Shown piece by piece: positions 35,086 through 48,109 of a DNA stretch of 64,000 bases. Numbering within the stretch: the stretch's first letter is position 1; every line of letters starts with the position of its first letter. This stretch comes from Gentiana macrophylla (Eukaryota; Streptophyta; Magnoliopsida; Gentianales; Gentianaceae): NCBI GenBank assembly GCA_026214975.1, contig CM047817.1, positions 53,812,246 through 53,876,245 on the forward strand, given 5' to 3'. The notes beneath the pieces are model-generated. The model was not told the DNA's origin and did not search any database. It saw nothing but the letters and a program-made list of their open reading frames with translations. The translations under genes and the position numbers were made by a program.

Positions 35086-36782
35086 TGTTGGACTTATTTT
35101 TAGTTTTAGTGATGAGTGCCAGACTAGCTGTTATAGAGAAAAGGCAAAAGATGTCTAGATCAAATGAAAAGGTTTATTAGAGTTTGATCTTGTATATGTT
35201 TGATCAAACAAGCAATGTAAAAGGTCAGCTGACTTTCATCAGCAGACCTATCTATATCAGTAGGGTACCTGAGTCAGTAGACTAGTTTAGAACTCGCCAA
35301 GACCAAGGTTGAGGGCTTAAACTCAGTTATTGAAGGCTAAGGGATCAAACTTAGTATTTAAAGTCAAGGATTTGGAATCAGAATTTAGGGAAGTCTGTGA
35401 TGACCTAAACTGAATACATATACTTTGTGTACAAGGTCTAAGTTCCACAAGTTAAGTGGTGATTGGAACTTAGTTATATTTAAAATGGTGTAATCTAACT
35501 TAATAATAAAAAGTTAGATATAAGAGAAGTCAGCTGAAGTGTCTTTATAAACTCAGCAACCTTGGAATAGCTGACTGATATGCATTTCAGCAGACTTACA
35601 TTCACAAGAACCTGCTGATGTATATTTCGGATTATTCAAAGGTTACATTGGAAAATACAAAGATAAGGACAGTATAACTACATCCGATTTTATCAAACAA
35701 ATCAATGGTTAAGATTAAAGGGTCATTGGAAAGAAATGCAGCTTTCTCCAATGGATACAAGTCAAAGGGTGGATGATCGAAATCACAAAAGAATTCTAAC
35801 AATGTCAAGATTATGAACAAAGTGATGTAAAGCAAGTCAAATGGGACAAATCAAACGGCTATGCTTGAATTTCAAACATAAGTCACAAGGATTCCTACCT
35901 ATAAATAGAGGACTCCTAATTCGAGATACAAGTGATGAAAATTAAGGATCTATCTTGAGCTATCGATTTAAATCGATTAAACACCCTATCGAATTTAATC
36001 GAGCATAAAGCTACCGATCCAAGAAACTTCTTCAAGTGTAATCTGCTTTCAAGCTAAGAAAAAGGTAGAACCATAAATACTTTACACACTTGAAGACCTC
36101 AAGTCACGATCATATCATCCCGATTGTCACCAAAGTTGAATCACTTACTTGATTCAAACTTTCTCTTACAAGAAATCACTTAAGAGAGTGAAGCATCTTT
36201 GGGTGTCAAGGATCGTTGTTTGTGGTGGAGCCGTGTGAAGAGGCAATCCTATCCTTCAAGGTCCAAAGGAAGACTTTGGAGCAAAGAATCCTACCTGCTC
36301 CAAGTGTTTAGTTTGTGAAGCCATAGTTATTGGTGAAGGACAAGCAACTAAGGGATTTTTGTAATCAAGCTACCTCAAGAATCTCTAGTGAATTACCTCC
36401 AACATGGCATGAGAAGAGTGGACTGACAGGATTACACCACCTGAACCACTATAAAATTGCCTACTTACTTTCTCAGATTCATATTCTCGCATTTAGTATA
36501 TTTAACACATCAATCTACATCGAACTAGCAACTAAATCACACACATACACAACCGAGTATCTAATACTTGGTATCATATTTTAACAACAAGTAATAAGGC
36601 TTAATTTAAATATATTCCGCTGCAACAAATTCAGTAAAGTCAATAGTCACAGATTATCGAGTGTCACAGACTCACCGAGCTATCAACAGATCACTGGTTG
36701 CCGAGTTTGTTAACTCCAAAAGTTTTAAGTGTTAAGTTTATTCACCCCTCTAAACTTAACCAAAGCCTTTCAAGGACCAACA
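35086..36782 (+). repeat. S4 5' LTR (1697 bp)
   Basis: TGTTGGACTTATTTTTAG to AAGGACCAACA. Collinear with the three other LTR copies. Confidence 0.92.
35900..35908 (+). promoter_or_regulatory. TATA box of S4 LTR promoter
   Basis: TATAAATAG after GATTCCTACC, conserved with the sister LTRs. Confidence 0.7.
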
Positions 36783-36784
36783 AT

Positions 36785-36796
36785 TGTTATCGGAGC
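36785..36796 (+). other. S4 primer binding site (initiator tRNA-Met type)
   Basis: TGTTATCGGAGC, 2 bp after the LTR. Two differences from the canonical TGGTATCAGAGC. Confidence 0.75.
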
Positions 36797-36885
36797 AAAG
36801 GCTTCGCTCAAGTAATCCTACTTGTTGTGCTTGTGAAAATACTTTGAAAACTTTTTCAAGTTTCTAATTTTCAAAGCCTTGCATC

Positions 36886-39141
36886 ATGGATAACAACCAA
36901 AGATGTTAGAACGATGTTGATGTGTTCCTTAGATCGCTCGATGAGTATAAACGTCGATGCAGCTTATCTAGTCAACACACATGATGAAATGATGGATGTG
37001 TCGAATCGATGGACCACTAGAAATCACAAAAGCCATAACTATAGATAATGAAACTCAGTACATTCTGAAGATAGAAAAAGAGCTAACCTCAACAATATTG
37101 CTATTGATATCATATACAGAACCTTAGATAGAAATATGTACATGAAGGTGAAAGATTGCAAGAATGCAAAAGAACTTTGGGACAAGTTGCAATTAATTTG
37201 TGAAGGCAATCGATGCTTTCAAGAAGAATAAGATCACAGACAAAGAAGAAGTTTCAGAGTTCAAAATGAAACCAAATGAAACTATTGAACAAATGGGGTC
37301 AAGATTAAATGCAATCATGGATGAACTCACCCTACTGAGTGTGAAGTACTCACACGAAGAAATCAATTCAAAAATCTTGGAAGCATTACCTGCAAAAGAA
37401 GTTTGGGAGATGAAGGTGACTGCCATTGAAGAAATGAGAAGTTTACATGAAGAGGACACCTTCAAATTGTTTTCAGATCTCAAGGCATATGAATTCAGCA
37501 AGAAACTTGCACCTAAGACAGAAAAAGAAGAATAAAAAACTACTGCATTGGCTGCAACACATCAAGAAGAAACATCAGGAGCTCAAGATGATCTACTGGA
37601 TGAGATGCAAGAGAAAATTGCCCTACTGAGCAAGAAAATCAGAATGATGAAAACTGGAATTCACAAAGAAATTTAGTGAAAAGAAGAAGGAGGAATCCAA
37701 GAAAGACAATGATTACGTGTGCTATCAATGCAAGAAACCAGGACACTTCAAACTCCGATCGCCTTGAACTAAAACAGTAAGAAGGAACTCGATTATCTTT
37801 GCTTCAATTGCAAGAAGCCTGGACATTTTAGACTGATCGCCCGCACTCATCAAGAGCAAAAGTCAACAAAGAAGATCTGGCAAGAAAGCTATGGTTGCTG
37901 AAGATGAATCAGGATATGAAGTAGAATTAGAAAAATGAAATGAATCTGATGATACTGCACTTGTTGCTGATATGGATGATTATGCTTTAATGGCAAATAT
38001 GGATGAAACAGAGGAGGTATACAATTATGTATTTATTAACACTCCTTCTGAAAGTGATTGTGAATCAACTTATGGTTCAAATCCTAAAAATTCTGATAAT
38101 GAAGAAACTTTGGATGCCATCCTTAATCAACTGAGGATAATACAATCTAGTTATGAGATTGTGAAGGCAGAAAAAGAAGCTCTTCAATCAGAAGTTGAAA
38201 GGTTAAAAACTGAATTAAGAATTCTCAAGGGTAAGGAAAAAGAAGTTGGACAGAATCAGCATAAGCCTGCCGAACATTCAGTAGCTGTTGAATCTGCTGA
38301 GCAAACTTGTTCCTCCACTGCATTCAAATCTGGAAAGGCTTATGGTGATAGAACAGGGCTTGGATTTGGAACTCAACAATCTAATAAGAGTGGATCCAGT
38401 AAAGTCACTGAACCTAGTACTAGAAATGGTCTTAAGTTTGTGCCTGCATAAGATCCAACTCCCAAAAAGGTTGCTGAGGTAGTAAAACCTACTGAGAAGA
38501 CTTCAATGAAGCAAAATCAGAAGTCAAAAAGGTCAACAACTCCTAATAAAAAGAATAAATCCAAAAATAGACTCATCAGACCTTCTAGACTGGGCCGATA
38601 GCGCACTGCTACCAAGTTTGCTGGACCACAAAAGGGTAAAAATCAGAAATATTCCAAGGATAAGAATCCTAAACCTAAAAATGTCAATCATTCAAGGGAT
38701 ACTTATCTCAGGGGGAAAGGTAGACTGTTTCCAACTGATGATGATTGGAATATTCCTGCCCCCATTGTTAGAAACAACAGATATAACCATACTGCTAGGG
38801 TAAAACCTCAACAATGGAATCAACAGAGGACTTATATAAGACCTCAGCAGAGACCTCAACAGACTCCATATTACAGGCCTGTTCCTAACAGACAGCAAAC
38901 CTATGGTTATCCTAGTGCTTCTAACAAAAGAAATCACTCCAAACAACACTATTTACCAAAAGGCTAGAAAGCATATGTGAGTCATACACAACCAAATGTT
39001 AAACCTTATGGATGTGTGGAATACATGTATGAACAAAAGTATGATACCTTTCAAAGAAGACCTTATGGAAATTTGCCAAGGATTATGCTTTCCACTGACC
39101 ACTATGGACCCAAACAGTTTTGGGTACCTAAAATGCATTAA
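36886..39141 (+). pseudogene. gag: S4 gag, mostly readable but frame-broken
   Basis: ATG at 36886 (MDN). The UBN2-type capsid domain is at about 36930-37535 with ETIEQMGSRLNAIMDELTLL and ILEALPAKEVWEMKVTAIEE. Two CCHC knuckles follow: CYQCKKPGHFKL (about 37720-37755) and CFNCKKPGHFRL (about 37799-37834), each lacking its last Cys. Next comes an acidic, heptad-rich segment (37972-38250, EALQSEVERLKTELRILKGK) and a basic Ser/Lys/Pro segment to about 38700. The C-terminus VWVPKMH-type end stops at TAA 39139-39141. Frame changes occur in the N-terminal 250 bases, near 37535, 37670, 37770 and 38448. Confidence 0.88.
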
Positions 39142-39160
39142 CATTGTTTTGTAGGGTGTC

Positions 39161-41386
39161 TGGTACTTTGATAGTGGATGTTCCAGACATATGACAAAGA
39201 ATAAGCACTGTTTGTCAAACTTTGTGGCAAAGGATTGTCCAAGAGTGAATTTTGGCAACAAGAACACACCAGGATACACAAGAGGATATGGCACACTTGT
39301 GAGAAATGGATTAACAATAAAAAATGTTGCATATGTGGAAGGACTGGACTACAACCTAATAAGCACTGGACAATTTTGTGACATGGGTTACAAGGTCACT
39401 TTTGACAAGGGCACCTGCATTGTCATTAGTGAAAGAGGTGATCAAGTTGTGTTGGCCGGAAGAAGACAACAAAACATGTATACTGTGGATTGGTCTACCA
39501 CTGCTCCAGAGACATGCCTGATTGTGCATACCAAGTCAGAACTTAATTGGCTATGGCAAAAGAAGTTGAGTCATCTAAATTTTGATGATATCAATCAGTT
39601 GGTGAAGAAGAAACTGGTGATTGGTTTACCTGAGATCACATTCAAGAAGGATGCTATATGTGATGCTTGTCAGCAAGGTAAAAAGACAAAATCAAGCATC
39701 AAATAAAAACAAAGCAATCAACAAAAAGAGTTTTGGAGCCGATGCACATGGATCTTTTGGGCCATTAACACCAACAAGTGTAACAGAAAGAAGTACACTT
39801 TAGTAGTTGTGGATGATTATTCAAGATACACTTGGGTAGTATTCATGAACAAGAAAAGTGAAACAGCTTCAAAAGATGCCTCGAACTTTTGAAGAGATTG
39901 AAAATGAGAAAACTTTGACAAGAGAGTGAAGATCGACGATATATAAAGTACTCGAATTTCTCAACAAAGTTATAAGAGAATATTGTGAGCAAAATGGTGT
40001 ACTACAACAACTTGCTGCTGCTGGTACACCTCAACAAAATGGGGTTGCTGAAAAAAGAAACAGAACTTTAAAGGAAGCAGGAAGAACTATGATTTGTGAA
40101 GCATTATTGCTTGAAAGATATTGGGTCAAGCGCTTAATACACAACATGCTATACACAAAATAGAACCTCAAAGGAACAAGAAGTCACCAAGACACCTTCC
40201 AAATTTGGAATGGAAGAAAACCTAATATATCTTACATTCATCCATTTGGAAGCAAATGTTTTATTCTAAATCATAAGAGCAATTGAAGACCTTCTAACCT
40301 AAATCGATGAAGGAATCTTCTTGATACTCCTCTTTCAAAGAAGGCATTCAGTGAATCGAACAAAAGGACACTCAAACATGAAGAAACAATACATGTTGTA
40401 TTTGATGAACCTAAGTTCACCGGAATGGAAGATGAAGCTTCGTAACTCACGAGAATCAACAAGTCACCGATCCGTAATATGTTGATGTTTTGGAAAGGTT
40501 TAATGACTTAAAGGTTTCTTCGACTCGCCTCGCCTGGTAACACTCATCGATGCAACAACCGAGGCAGCTTCAAGGATCTCATTGAGCCCCTCACTGAAGA
40601 AGCAACAACCACCCAATCAAGATGATGTTCCAGAAAATCAATCTAACCAAAATCCATAATGGTTAAGGGATCACCCTGCTGAGCAAGTTATTGGCAACAT
40701 ACATCAAGGTGTGAGGACTAGAAGACAATTAGAAGCTATGTTCACTTGTTTTCTATCTCAAATGGAACCTAAAATTGTTGAAGAAGTAATATCAGATCCA
40801 GATTGGATAATTGCTGTGCAAGAAGAATTGAATGAATTTGAAAGAAATAAAGTTTCGACACTAGTGGAAAGGCCTAATCATGCAAATATAATTGGAACAA
40901 AATGGGTATATAGAAACAAATTGGATGAATCTGGTACCATTGTGAGGAATAAGGCCAGACTAGTTGCAAACGGCTATTCTCAAGCAGAAGGAGTAGATTT
41001 TGATGAGACATATGACCTCACAAAGATTGGAAGCTATAAGATTATTCTTGGCATATACTGCTTATAAGAACTTCAAGGTATATCAGATGGATTTCAAAAG
41101 TGCATTTTTAAATGGCATTCTGGAAGAGGAGGTCTATGTTCAGCAACCTCCCGGCTTTGAAGTTAAAGATCAAGAAGATAAAATGTACAGACTCAATAAA
41201 GCACTTTATGGTTTGAAACAAGCACCAAGAGAATGGTATGAGACCTTATCTCAATTCTTGGTAGACAATGGTTTTACCAAAGGTACCATTGACAAGACCC
41301 TTTTCAGAATCAATGAAGGGAAGCACCCTGCTGGTATAGATTTATGTTGATGACATAATTTTTGGTTCTGAAAATGAATTGCTATG
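39161..41386 (+). pseudogene. pol: S4 pol: protease-integrase-partial RT, cut by S5
   Basis: The protease WYFDSGCSRHMT begins at 39161 and one frame stays open from there to about 39705, through GAG-pre-integrase (LNWLWQKKLSHLNFDDINQL, CDACQQGKKTKSS). Integrase starts near 39735 (MHMDL), with GTPQQNGV near 40025-40050, and is frame-broken. RT starts at 40711 in a long open frame with WIIAVQEELNEFERN and NIIGTKWVYRNKLDESG, then [20 protein letters not shown] (about 41071-41130) and YVDD at 41343-41354. The gene ends at 41386 where the S5 LTR begins; RT thumb and RNase H are missing. Confidence 0.9.
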
Positions 41387-42779
41387 TGTTGGACTTATTT
41401 CTGAGTTTTAGTGATGAGTGCCAGACTAGCTGTTATATTGTAAAGGCAAAAAGATGTCTAGATCAAATGTATAGGATTATTAGAGTTTGATCTTTGTATA
41501 GGTTTGATCAAACAAGCACTGTAATGGTCAGCTGAATTATATCAGCAGACTAGTCTAGATCAGTAGGGTAGCTAGGTCGAGAGACTAGTCAGAACCCGGT
41601 GAAGATCGGAGAAGGTGAGGGCTCAAACTCAGTTAATGAAGGCTAAGGGATCAAACTTAGTGATTAAAGTCAAGGATATGGAATCATAATTTAGGGAAGT
41701 CCGTGATGACCTAAACTGATTACATATACCTTGTGTACAAGGTCTAAGTTCCATAAGTTGGATGGTGATTGGAACTTGGTTATATGCAAAAAGGTGTAAT
41801 CTAACTTCATAAATAAAAGTTAGATAAAAGAAGTAAGCTGCATTGTGTTTTAAACACAACAAATTATAGTTCAGCTTACTGATATGTACTTCAGCAGACT
41901 CATGAACCTGCTGATACATATATCTCGATTTATTCAAGATTACATTGGAAGAAAACAAGGATAAGGACATCTAACTACCTCTGATTTATCAAACAAATCA
42001 ATGGTTGAGATTAAAAGGACGTTGGGATGATTCAAGACTTTATCCAATGGATACTAGTCAAAGGGTGGACATACAAAGATTCATCAAAAGCAATCGACCG
42101 CATGTCGAGATTATGAACAAAGGATCAAAAGCAAGTCATATGGGACAAAACATGGAATGGCTATATTTGAATTTCAAATATAAGTCTCAAGCATTCCTAC
42201 CTATAAATAGAGGACTTCAAACTCAGAAAAAGGAGATGAAAATTAAGGAAAAACAAGAGATAATTCTGAGCTGCATTTTCTTATCAAGAAAAACACCCTG
42301 CTGAACTTACTGAGCTTAAGGCTACTGATCGAGAGAAAATCTTCAAGTGTAATCGCATTCAAGTTACATCAAGTTTACACACTTGAAGACTGCAAGCTAC
42401 TGATCATATCATCCTCGATCAAGTCGCGAACTAAATCATTTATTTGATTCTATCTTTCTTTACATGAATCTATCAAGACAAAGGAAGCATCCGTTGGGTG
42501 TGAAAGACTATTTTTGTGGTGGAGTCGTGAATAGGCAATCCTACGCTTCAAGGACCAAAGTGGAAGACTTTGGAGCAGCAAACCTACCTGTTCCAAGTAT
42601 TTAGTTTGTGAAGCCATAGGTATTGGTGAAGGACAAGCAACATAGGAATCTTTGTAATAGCTACATCAAAGATCTCTAGTGAATTACCTCCAACATCACA
42701 GGAGAAGAGTGGACTGACAGGATTACACCACCTGGAACCACTATAAAATCTGCCTACTTACTTTCTGCACTTATGTTTA
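41387..42779 (+). repeat. S5 5' LTR, left part
   Basis: TGTTGGACTTATTTCTGAG onward matches the first 1.4 kb of the sister LTRs and stops at G3. Together with 54334-54625 it gives 1685 bp, the normal length. Confidence 0.92.
42202..42210 (+). promoter_or_regulatory. TATA box of S5 LTR promoter
   Basis: TATAAATAG after CATTCCTACC, conserved with the other copies. G3 separates it from the S5 genes, so it can no longer drive them directly. Confidence 0.7.
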
Positions 42780-44444
42780 CGACTAATTTTATGGTTTTTA
42801 TCGAGTTGTTTCGTAACATTATCTCCCGTGTTTTAGTGATTTTTATAGAAAATCACTCGCCAAAAGGATAAATTGAGCAAATGAGTTTTAAAGATAATAA
42901 ATTGCAAAAGTGGCTGATTTATGTGTTTCTATCGTTGGTTTTATGTTTATTTGGATGTTGTTACACTTTGCAATATTTTGGATATCTTGTAGATGCATAT
43001 CTTCGGTCTAAAAGAGGTGTTTAGAGGGTTAGAAGAAGATGCCACAAGTTTACGAGTTCAACGGAGCAAGTTTTCCTAAGTACTTAAATCGTTACATATT
43101 TTCGACTGAGATTTGACCCATCTTAGAGGCATTTTCAGGGGAGGACTTCTTCATGAAAATTGTAGATCATTGAAAGAGCTTTCCAACGCACTTTGAATTA
43201 CGTCAATCGGACTTCTACAACTCAAATGGTGGTCAAGTGGGTAATCAATTTCGGTAAGTGGAAAATCCCGTAAACGACTCGGGATACGACGGGCTAATCA
43301 AAAAGGCGTTTTCTGAAGAAGAGTCCTTAATGAAAGTTGTAGAGTTTTCCGAGAGCTTAATTATGACGCTCGGATCATAATTTTTGAGGTCTACAACTCA
43401 AGATATGAATTTTAGAAGTTTGAGTCCAAAAATAGACTAGCATCCAGCGTCCGTTCACCACCGCCATTCATTCAGCACCACCGACATACGCATAAGTGAT
43501 TCAGCCGACTTACTCCCTTATATATACAGCTATTTCCAAACCCTAATGAATATAATTCATTCACAAAAATTTAGAGGAGCAGCCTAGCTGTATCAAAAAA
43601 AAAGATGATTTCTTCCACCCAAATGATCATGATCAACATCATGGTTGTTGGCTAAGCACATCATCGCTGTGGGACAACGGATGAAACCGATCAACATCAA
43701 CACCAACTAGAGAGATTTTTAACCGCATTTTTAGTGAGTAAAGTTATCGCTTTTCATCAATTAGAATTTGTTATTTATCGCTTACGCTTTATTTGAATCG
43801 AGAGATCGATGAAACCATCTTTTATGCTTTGAATTTATATGAAAATATTGTTCAAGTTGTGATCTTTTAATTGATGCGATTAATTATAATTCGAGAGATC
43901 GCTTATAGTTAATTGAGTAAGAGTATTAGAAATAATCTCGTGATCTTGTTTTGCATGTCGCTTTTGTTTTATTTGAAAAAGAAAACGAAACCCTAGAATT
44001 CGCTTTTAGAGAAATTTAATCGAATTCGTGATAGATCATTACTAAAAATCATATCTTTAACTTGCCGCCTAGTTGGGGTTGGGTTGATTGATCGTGGATT
44101 CCGCTGCCTTGCCGTTGTTTTAATTACTTGATAAATCGAATCATTAGTATAAATCGTTGATTGCTAAGTTAGTTGTTTTAAATTCTAGTTGATTGTTAAT
44201 TTTCTCGCAAATTTACTATTCATCAAAGTTACTGTTCATCATCGCTTTTACTGTTCATCATACTCGTTCATTAATTCATAATTAGTTTAAATCTTAGTTA
44301 ATAGTCGTGACATAATCGATAAGATAATTGTTCCTTGATCCGATAAACATTCCACTTCTTTAGACGACCCGTTAACATCCTTTACTACGAACCTTATACT
44401 TGGGGTGTTTCGTTATAAATTGTAAAACTCGCTTTTACCGAACA
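42780..44444 (+). repeat. G3 5' LTR (1665 bp)
   Basis: Starts CGACTAATTTTATGG (the 3' copy has TGACTAATTTTATGG) and ends TTTTACCGAACA. Matches the 3' LTR almost base for base; differences are small indels and changes concentrated at CTG/CAG and TG sites. Confidence 0.93.
43519..43526 (+). promoter_or_regulatory. TATA box of G3 LTR promoter
   Basis: TATATATA after ACTCCCT, repeated at 53399-53406 in the 3' LTR. Confidence 0.6.
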
Positions 44445-44447
44445 AGT

Positions 44448-44466
44448 TTTTACCGCTGCCGGGAGT
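44448..44466 (+). other. G3 primer binding site (tRNA-Asp-like)
   Basis: TTTTACCGCTGCCGGGAGT follows the LTR and resembles the Athila primer site TGGCGCCGTTGCCGGGGA. It is degenerate, with differences in the same dinucleotides that vary elsewhere. Confidence 0.6.
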
Positions 44467-45105
44467 CGGTAACGGTTGTCGGATTCTTAAAGGTGCAATT
44501 TTTGTTTCGATACTAATAATTTTTTTTTATGTGATAATATAATAGTTACGTTTTTATTTTATTTTTTATTTTTAGATGTGTAGATTTTTATTTTTAGTTT
44601 ATTTCATTAAGTTTGTTTAATTAAGATTTTTGCCGTAGATTTCATAATTTAACTTTTATTTTATTTAGGCTTGCCTAAGTTTTTTTTTTTAGATTTCATA
44701 GATTTTTTTTTATAGCTCTTATTTATTTTACCTTACTTATTTTTTTTTTTCGCTTTCTTTATTTTAATTCACCTTAGATTTTAGTTTTCGCAGCTTAAAC
44801 GGGCGCCCATCCTTTCGGACGCCGTCTGCTCCGAAATTTCTTCTCTCAGATCGCTTAAGTTGATCGACGAAGCGCCTGGATTTCCAAACGCCGCCTAGCC
44901 TTTAAACGCCTGCTTACTCCCCGCCTATCTTCTCGAACGCCAGCCAGAGAATCGACGAACGCCCAACTCCTCGAACGAGCGCTCGTGTTCTTCAATCTTC
45001 ACTCTTCTCTTCTCTTTCTCTTCTAAACTTCTAAACCTCTAATCTTCTCTAACTCGCTCTCATCAACCCTAAGGTTGATTTCATTCTGTTTTTGCTCCCT
45101 GGTTT
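44467..45105 (+). other. G3 leader
   Basis: A T-rich stretch (44515-44760) is followed by a GC-richer part with several AACGCC/GGGCGCC-type short repeats (44800-44990) and a CTTCTCTT-rich run before the gag ATG. No ORF. Confidence 0.6.
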
Positions 45106-47160
45106 ATGCAAACCAGAGCAAGAAAGGGCCACATTACACCGCCCTCGAACTCGAACGAGACATTGTCAAGAGAAGACCATTCCCAAATCCCGACAACATG
45201 AGCGAACACGGTTCCAAATGATCACGAACAGAGGACCAAGGAATAATAACCAAAATCCTCCTGGCATGGATCCCGCTCAATTAAACCAAATTTCGATGCA
45301 AATGTTGCAGAATCCAAAGAATAAAGAAGAAGCCTGATGAACCAAAGCAGATGCATCAACAACAGAATCGCTCAACAAAGAATAAATTTCTCAGCACCAG
45401 CTGCACATCCACCAAGACATCGAGATCGTTCAAAATCAACAGCCCCAGCGGTCAGAGTCATGTTAGGCCAAAGAAGACCCTTACGCGCCATATCTTGATC
45501 AAGACTTCTTGGAAGGGCATAGACCAATTCGGCCTCCGTAGACGGGAGGAATGCATTTTGATCTTAAGAATGGAGTTGTGGGATGGTCCAAAATAGTTCA
45601 TTCCATGGCACCGCCGCAGAAGACCCACATGACTTCTTGTCTACTTTTGTGCAAATCTGGAAGGTGTCACTACCCCGGCTGCTCCTTGCCGTGTTGTTAA
45701 ATTGAAACTTTTCCCGCTTGCTTTGAGGGGTGAAGCAAATCGATGGTTTAAGTCCTTACCCCATCACTCTCTTCATAATCTGGCCGATGTTAAAAGAGCC
45801 TTTGCTCAAATTGCTTCACCTGAACGATAATGGAACGAAAAGAGATATAGCTACCTTCGAGCAACTAGAAGGAGAGTGTGGGAAAGGCTTGGGAGAGGTT
45901 GAATCATGTAATGAGAAAATGCCCTAACCATGGATACACTCGACATGAACTTCTAGAATTATTCTATCGTGGTGTTACTCAACCCAATAGAGATTACTTG
46001 GATTCCACAAACCATGGATCGCTTTTAGGAGGAGGAGATGATGTCGCTTGCAGGCAGCGTAAACGATAGCTAAGAATAACATGTGGGCAACTCAAAAGAA
46101 GACCCGTGTTAGCGGAAGCAAAAAAGAGGTCGCTTCAAGTGACTCGTAGACAAAACCGCTTGTTGCTCAAATGGAAATAATGAACAAACAACTAGCCAAC
46201 ATGCAAATGAAGCGCAGCAAAGAAGGGCCAGCAGATGTTAATCACTCGGGCATACAGCCGGGAATACGATGAATGAGGAAGTATAAGATGGAGAACCGTA
46301 ATCAACCTTTCGTGAGGCTTCACCAAAATTCGTCAATCAAGTCAAACTCAAACCCGCAACTTTTCGGAAATCCGCGAATAGTTATTATACACCGCCTGGT
46401 GCATCCACAGCCCAAGACCCCAAGGTAATCGGGCCAAACGCAAAATCAACAGCCCGCCCACGCCTCTCGTAAGAAATTCGGCGAGCTAGTTGACATGGTG
46501 AAAACACTAGCCACCGGTCAAAAGACGATGGAGAGACAGATTGGTCGATGGTCGATCAACAAGCAAGCGCACTCAAGGAAGACCGCCGAGTTATACGTAA
46601 AAAAACCCTAAGGCGATATCAATGCTTGCACCGCCATCACACCTCAATGGGAGTATGGAGATGAGGAGTTGAATGCAATACCCTCGTGCGTAAGACGACC
46701 GACCCGAAAAGATGTCGGAATGAGTAGCCCCTCCCGACGCCATGAGTTCGTGAGGGCAATCGTAAATTAAATTCCAAAGAAGGTAACAGTGAGGAAGAGC
46801 CGAGTGATGATGATTTTTCGGGATAGTGATGAGGATGTCGGAAGGGAAGTCAGTAGTCGAACCCCGACTAAAAAGAAAATCGAGAAGTTTGTCGATGGAA
46901 GGATAAGGAGGACGGCCCATTAAAAGTCAACCTATGATTAATCATTCAAAACCCTTCCTTATCCGGCAAAGAAAAGAGAGAATACCCTAAACTCGACAAA
47001 CGGTATGACGGAGTGAGGAAGATGCTTAGAGATACTATGGTGACTATGCCACTTGCCGAGGTATTAACCGAGATGCCTAAGTGTCGTAAGTATCTTAAGG
47101 ATGCCTGTGGAAGTAAAAAGAAGCTAAAGGAAATGGCGTAGGGAAGTGCTAAGAGAAGAG
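45106..47160 (+). pseudogene. gag: G3 gag, frame-broken
   Basis: ATG at 45106 opens MQTRARKGHITPPSNSNE, a plausible Athila gag start after the pyrimidine-rich leader. The retrotransposon gag core is visible in pieces: a region near 45560-45790, the segment AWERLNHVMRKCPNHGYTRH (about 45885-45945) and LLELFYRGVTQPNRDYLDS (about 45950-46005), the family-typical end of the core. The rest (46090-47160) is basic and heavily broken, with Gln- and Asp-rich pieces, and leads into the protease. No CCHC knuckle was seen. Confidence 0.75.
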
Positions 47161-47620
47161 TGTTCAACGGTTTCACAGAGCGCTGCAATCAAGCGAGGTG
47201 ACCTTCGACGACCTTCAATCTCCTGCACGATTGAAGGCCACACGCTCCACAATGTTTTATGCGCGATTCAGGGCCTCTCGTTAATGTGATGCCATTGAAC
47301 GCCTGGCAAGAGTCTCGGGCTGACAAAAGGCTAAAGGAGCGCCCCGCCTCTCTTCGGGCCAGGTGGACCAATCTAGCCGCTTAGCCGCCGGTTGTGTTAA
47401 CAACGCCCTTATCCATGTTAAACATCTAGTTTTTACAATCGATCGGGTCATACCGATTACCAAATCGACAAGGAGATGCCCCGATTCTGGGCCGCCTTTC
47501 TTAAACACTTCGCCTCCACCATTGACTTCCAAATCGCCAAATCACTCAAAGTAGGGACACTTCCATTACCCTCGAGCAGGGAAAAAGTTCTCATGGAAGC
47601 TTTGAGCCGTGAGATCTCAT
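47161..47620 (+). pseudogene. G3 aspartic protease, frame-broken
   Basis: The active-site segment DSGPLVNVMPLN is at 47275-47310 and corresponds to the D(S/L)GASINVMPL of Athila proteases. Downstream, NALIHVKHLVF (about 47403-47430) and KEMPRFWAAFLKHFASTIDF (about 47471-47532) correspond to the later protease strands. Several frame changes join these pieces. The Ala normally after DSG is Pro here, which could be real or a miscall. Confidence 0.72.
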
Positions 47621-48109
47621 TCATTGAAGCAATCTATGGCGATGAATTCGACCGATGAAGAGCTCACGGAGATAGGAGCCCTGGATGTTATAATTCACTT
47701 AACAGCAGGAATCATCAGTAGAGTTGTCTCAACAACTTGCGCACATCGAGCCTATGAGTGAACGGAAAATCTGGGATATTCCAGTGGATGAGCAAAGAAT
47801 GATTTGAAGGAGCTCAACCAGCAGACTTTAACCTCGCAGAGGAGGAAGTTTTAATGGGTAGTTGGGACGAAATAGAATTCTCGGAAAGAAACTACTCATT
47901 GGGAGTTGGATGATTGGGAGCAAATTTTGCGTAAGAGCTTGAAGAAGAACTTAAGAAGATGGTTAAGCATAAGAAAGAACAAACGGAAGTCGACAGGAGG
48001 ATTCCTCTGATGATGTCATTCAATACCTTTCTGGGTCACACCTCGTGAAGATGAGGTGTTTTTCACCAACCGGTCCAAGCTCACAAGGAAAAAGGTGGTC
48101 CCTTAAAAT

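Larger units (their letters stand above)
35086..41386 (+). mobile_element. Sirevirus-type copia element S4 (3' part displaced by S5)
   Basis: Complete 5' LTR, primer site, gag, and pol up to just after the RT catalytic motif, where it is broken at 41386 by the LTR of S5. The remainder would resume beyond S5, outside the window. It has the best-preserved gag C-terminal and protease-integrase start of the copies. Inserted in U, with probable left target site GTTAG at 35081-35085. Confidence 0.9.
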